In this document: piece by piece, positions 6,972-7,368 of the stretch
Layout of the letters: each line of letters opens with the position of its first letter
Numbering within the stretch: position 1 is the stretch's first letter
NCBI GenBank assembly: GCA_013138675.1
Contig: WTCH01000143.1
Span: forward strand, 1 to 7,368
Origin: Woeseiaceae bacterium
Lineage (GTDB): Bacteria > Pseudomonadota > Gammaproteobacteria > Steroidobacterales > Woeseiaceae
Direction: 5' to 3'
Length of the DNA stretch: 7,368 nucleotides
Made by a program: the position numbers and the translations under genes
The notes under the pieces: generated by a model
What the model was told of the DNA's origin: nothing
The model's input: the letters and a program-made list of their open reading frames with translations, nothing else
Databases searched by the model: none

Positions 6972-6973
6972 GA
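6970..6973 (+). promoter_or_regulatory. Shine-Dalgarno site deciding the csp start
   Basis: AGGA ends 8 nt before ATG 6982 but only 2 nt before the in-frame ATG 6976. The spacing favours 6982 as the translation start. Confidence 0.65.
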
Positions 6974-6981
6974 TTATGACT

Positions 6982-7188
6982 ATGTCTACTACCACCGGAA
7001 CCGTTAAATGGTTTAACGATGCCAAAGGCTTTGGCTTCATCGAGCAAGAATCTGGACCCGACGTATTTGCCCATTTCAGCGCTATTACAGGCGATGGACA
7101 CAAATCGTTGGCTGAAGGCCAAAAAGTCGAGTTCACTGTTACCCAGGGCGAAAAAGGTCCCCAGGCAGAGAATATCGTAGCGATTTAA
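6982..7188 (+). CDS. CspA-family cold-shock protein (RNA/ssDNA-binding)
   Basis: The gene encodes a 68-residue single cold-shock domain, a five-stranded OB fold that binds single-stranded RNA and DNA and can melt RNA secondary structure. Visible signatures are GTVKWFNDAKGFGFI (6-20), which contains the RNP1 motif KGFGFI, and DVFAHFSAI (27-35), which contains RNP2 with Ala in place of the more usual Val. The C-terminal part ends in GPQAENIVAI, as in the family. ATG 6982 is preferred to ATG 6976 because AGGA lies 8 nt before it. It has its own promoter and a long leader upstream, and a structured 3' region with an intrinsic terminator downstream, so it appears to be monocistronic. Whether it is cold-induced or constitutive cannot be told from the protein alone, so no specific csp letter is assigned. 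Confidence 0.97.
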   Translation: MSTTTGTVKWFNDAKGFGFIEQESGPDVFAHFSAITGDGHKSLAEGQKVEFTVTQGEKGPQAENIVAI

Positions 7189-7200
7189 TTAGCGCGATTC

Positions 7201-7226
7201 GGCTTGCAATGCAGTCATTGCGGGCC
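7201..7226 (+). other. csp 3'-region hairpin 1
   Basis: An 11-bp uninterrupted stem pairs 7201-7211 with 7216-7226 around a CAGT loop. Two pairs (7204/7223 and 7205/7222) are G-U wobbles that hold in plus-strand RNA but would be A-C mismatches in minus-strand RNA. It begins 12 nt after the csp stop, and no T-tract follows it, so it is not itself a terminator. Confidence 0.6.
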
Positions 7227-7227
7227 A

Positions 7228-7253
7228 GCCTCACACTCCTAGCGAGTTGAGGC
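7228..7253 (+). other. csp 3'-region hairpin 2
   Basis: GCCTCA (7228-7233) pairs with TGAGGC (7248-7253), and ACTC (7235-7238) pairs with GAGT (7244-7247), around a CTAGC loop with a single bulged C at 7234. It starts one unpaired base after hairpin 1 and ends three bases before the terminator stem. No T-tract follows. Confidence 0.6.
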
Positions 7254-7256
7254 CTG

Positions 7257-7289
7257 AAAGGGCGGGACCTGTAGGTCTTGCCCTTTTTT
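7257..7289 (+). terminator. Rho-independent terminator after csp
   Basis: A 13-bp stem pairs 7257-7269 with 7274-7286 around a TGTA loop, with two G-U wobbles (7264/7279, 7265/7278), and runs into TTTTTT at 7284-7289. The GGGC/GCCC base of the stem sits directly before the T-tract. The reverse strand has only three T residues after the stem, so it acts as a plus-strand terminator only. Confidence 0.92.
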
Positions 7290-7307
7290 AGTTTAAGCGG
7301 ACAGCAA

Positions 7308-7313
7308 GAGAGG
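7308..7313 (+). promoter_or_regulatory. Shine-Dalgarno site for the downstream small ORF
   Basis: GAGAGG lies 8 nt before GTG 7322, good spacing for a ribosome binding site. It is the main reason to treat the last 47 bases as the start of a gene. Confidence 0.55.
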
Positions 7314-7321
7314 TAAAAATC

Positions 7322-7368
7322 GTGAGCAAAGAACAGAGAAGTAAGAAAGAGACCAAGAAAAAACCGGC
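7322..7368 (+). CDS. N-terminus of a small lysine-rich protein of unknown function (truncated by window end)
   Basis: GTG 7322 preceded by GAGAGG at 8 nt opens a frame that runs to the window end: 15 complete codons reading MSKEQRSKKETKKKP. Eight of the 15 residues are Lys or Arg, with no hydrophobic stretch, so it is neither a signal peptide nor a membrane segment. I recall short Lys-rich hypothetical proteins with similar N-termini in Gammaproteobacteria, but no function can be given. Codon choice (AGA, AAA, AGT) is more AT-rich than in the mre operon. It starts 33 nt after the csp terminator, and no clear promoter was found in between, so expression may depend on terminator read-through. 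The small size is inferred from the recalled relatives, not seen. Confidence 0.55.
   Translation, partial: MSKEQRSKKETKKKP

Larger units (their letters stand above)
6831..6981 (+). promoter_or_regulatory. Predicted long structured 5' leader of the cold-shock gene
   Basis: The segment between the predicted start site and ATG 6982 is about 150 nt, close to the length of the E. coli cspA leader. Hairpin A pairs GTACGT (6840-6845) with ATGTAC (6855-6860), including one G-U pair and a 9-nt loop. Hairpin B pairs GCCTTC (6933-6938) with GAAGGC (6943-6948) around an AAAA loop, and ATG 6930-6932 can also pair with CAT 6952-6954 across a three-base bulge. Between them lie U-rich tracts (6873-6883 and 6897-6902). 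No convincing cspA-type cold box was found. The regulatory role is inferred from length, position and gene family only. Confidence 0.5.

Noticed and set aside
7201..7289. Reading the three hairpins as a repeat array or CRISPR-like unit
   Set aside because: The stems share no sequence with one another and there are no regular spacers; they are distinct hairpins, not repeats.

Overview
The window is a fragment of a gammaproteobacterial chromosome. It carries the cell-elongation (rod-shape) operon followed by a cold-shock gene. The lineage call rests on close resemblance of the proteins to the MreBCD / PBP2 / RodA / MltB / RlpA sets of Gammaproteobacteria and on the gene order. The mreBCD and mrdAB blocks are fused into one run, unlike in Escherichia coli, so a non-enteric gammaproteobacterium is likely. 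The genus cannot be named from the sequence.

Region 1 (1-6774) is one tightly packed plus-strand gene run. It holds the 3' half of mreB, then mreC, mreD, mrdA (PBP2), rodA, mltB and rlpA. Junctions are a 25-nt gap (mreB/mreC), an 8-nt overlap (mreC/mreD), a 15-nt gap (mreD/mrdA), an 11-nt overlap (mrdA/rodA), a 1-nt overlap (rodA/mltB) and an 11-nt overlap (mltB/rlpA). This implies one transcript with translational coupling. The products form a functional set. MreB filaments with MreC and MreD organise the elongasome, RodA polymerises glycan, PBP2 crosslinks it, and MltB and RlpA cleave glycan strands.

Region 2 (6775-6981) is a 207-nt, visibly AT-richer spacer. No intrinsic terminator for the operon is evident. 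It contains a good sigma70-type promoter with an extended -10 and a predicted 5' leader of about 150 nt carrying two small hairpins, U-rich tracts and two very short ORFs. This resembles the long regulated leaders of cspA-type genes.

Region 3 (6982-7368) holds a 68-codon CspA-family cold-shock gene, then an unusually structured 3' untranslated segment. That segment is three nearly abutting hairpins, the last a strong intrinsic terminator. After it come a ribosome binding site and the first 15 codons of a lysine-rich small protein cut off by the window end.

The enzymes are ordinary, well-conserved family members. The least explained part is the compact three-hairpin element at 7201-7289 together with the csp leader. 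No mobile element, CRISPR array, tRNA or rRNA was seen, and no stretch over 300 bases lacks a gene.
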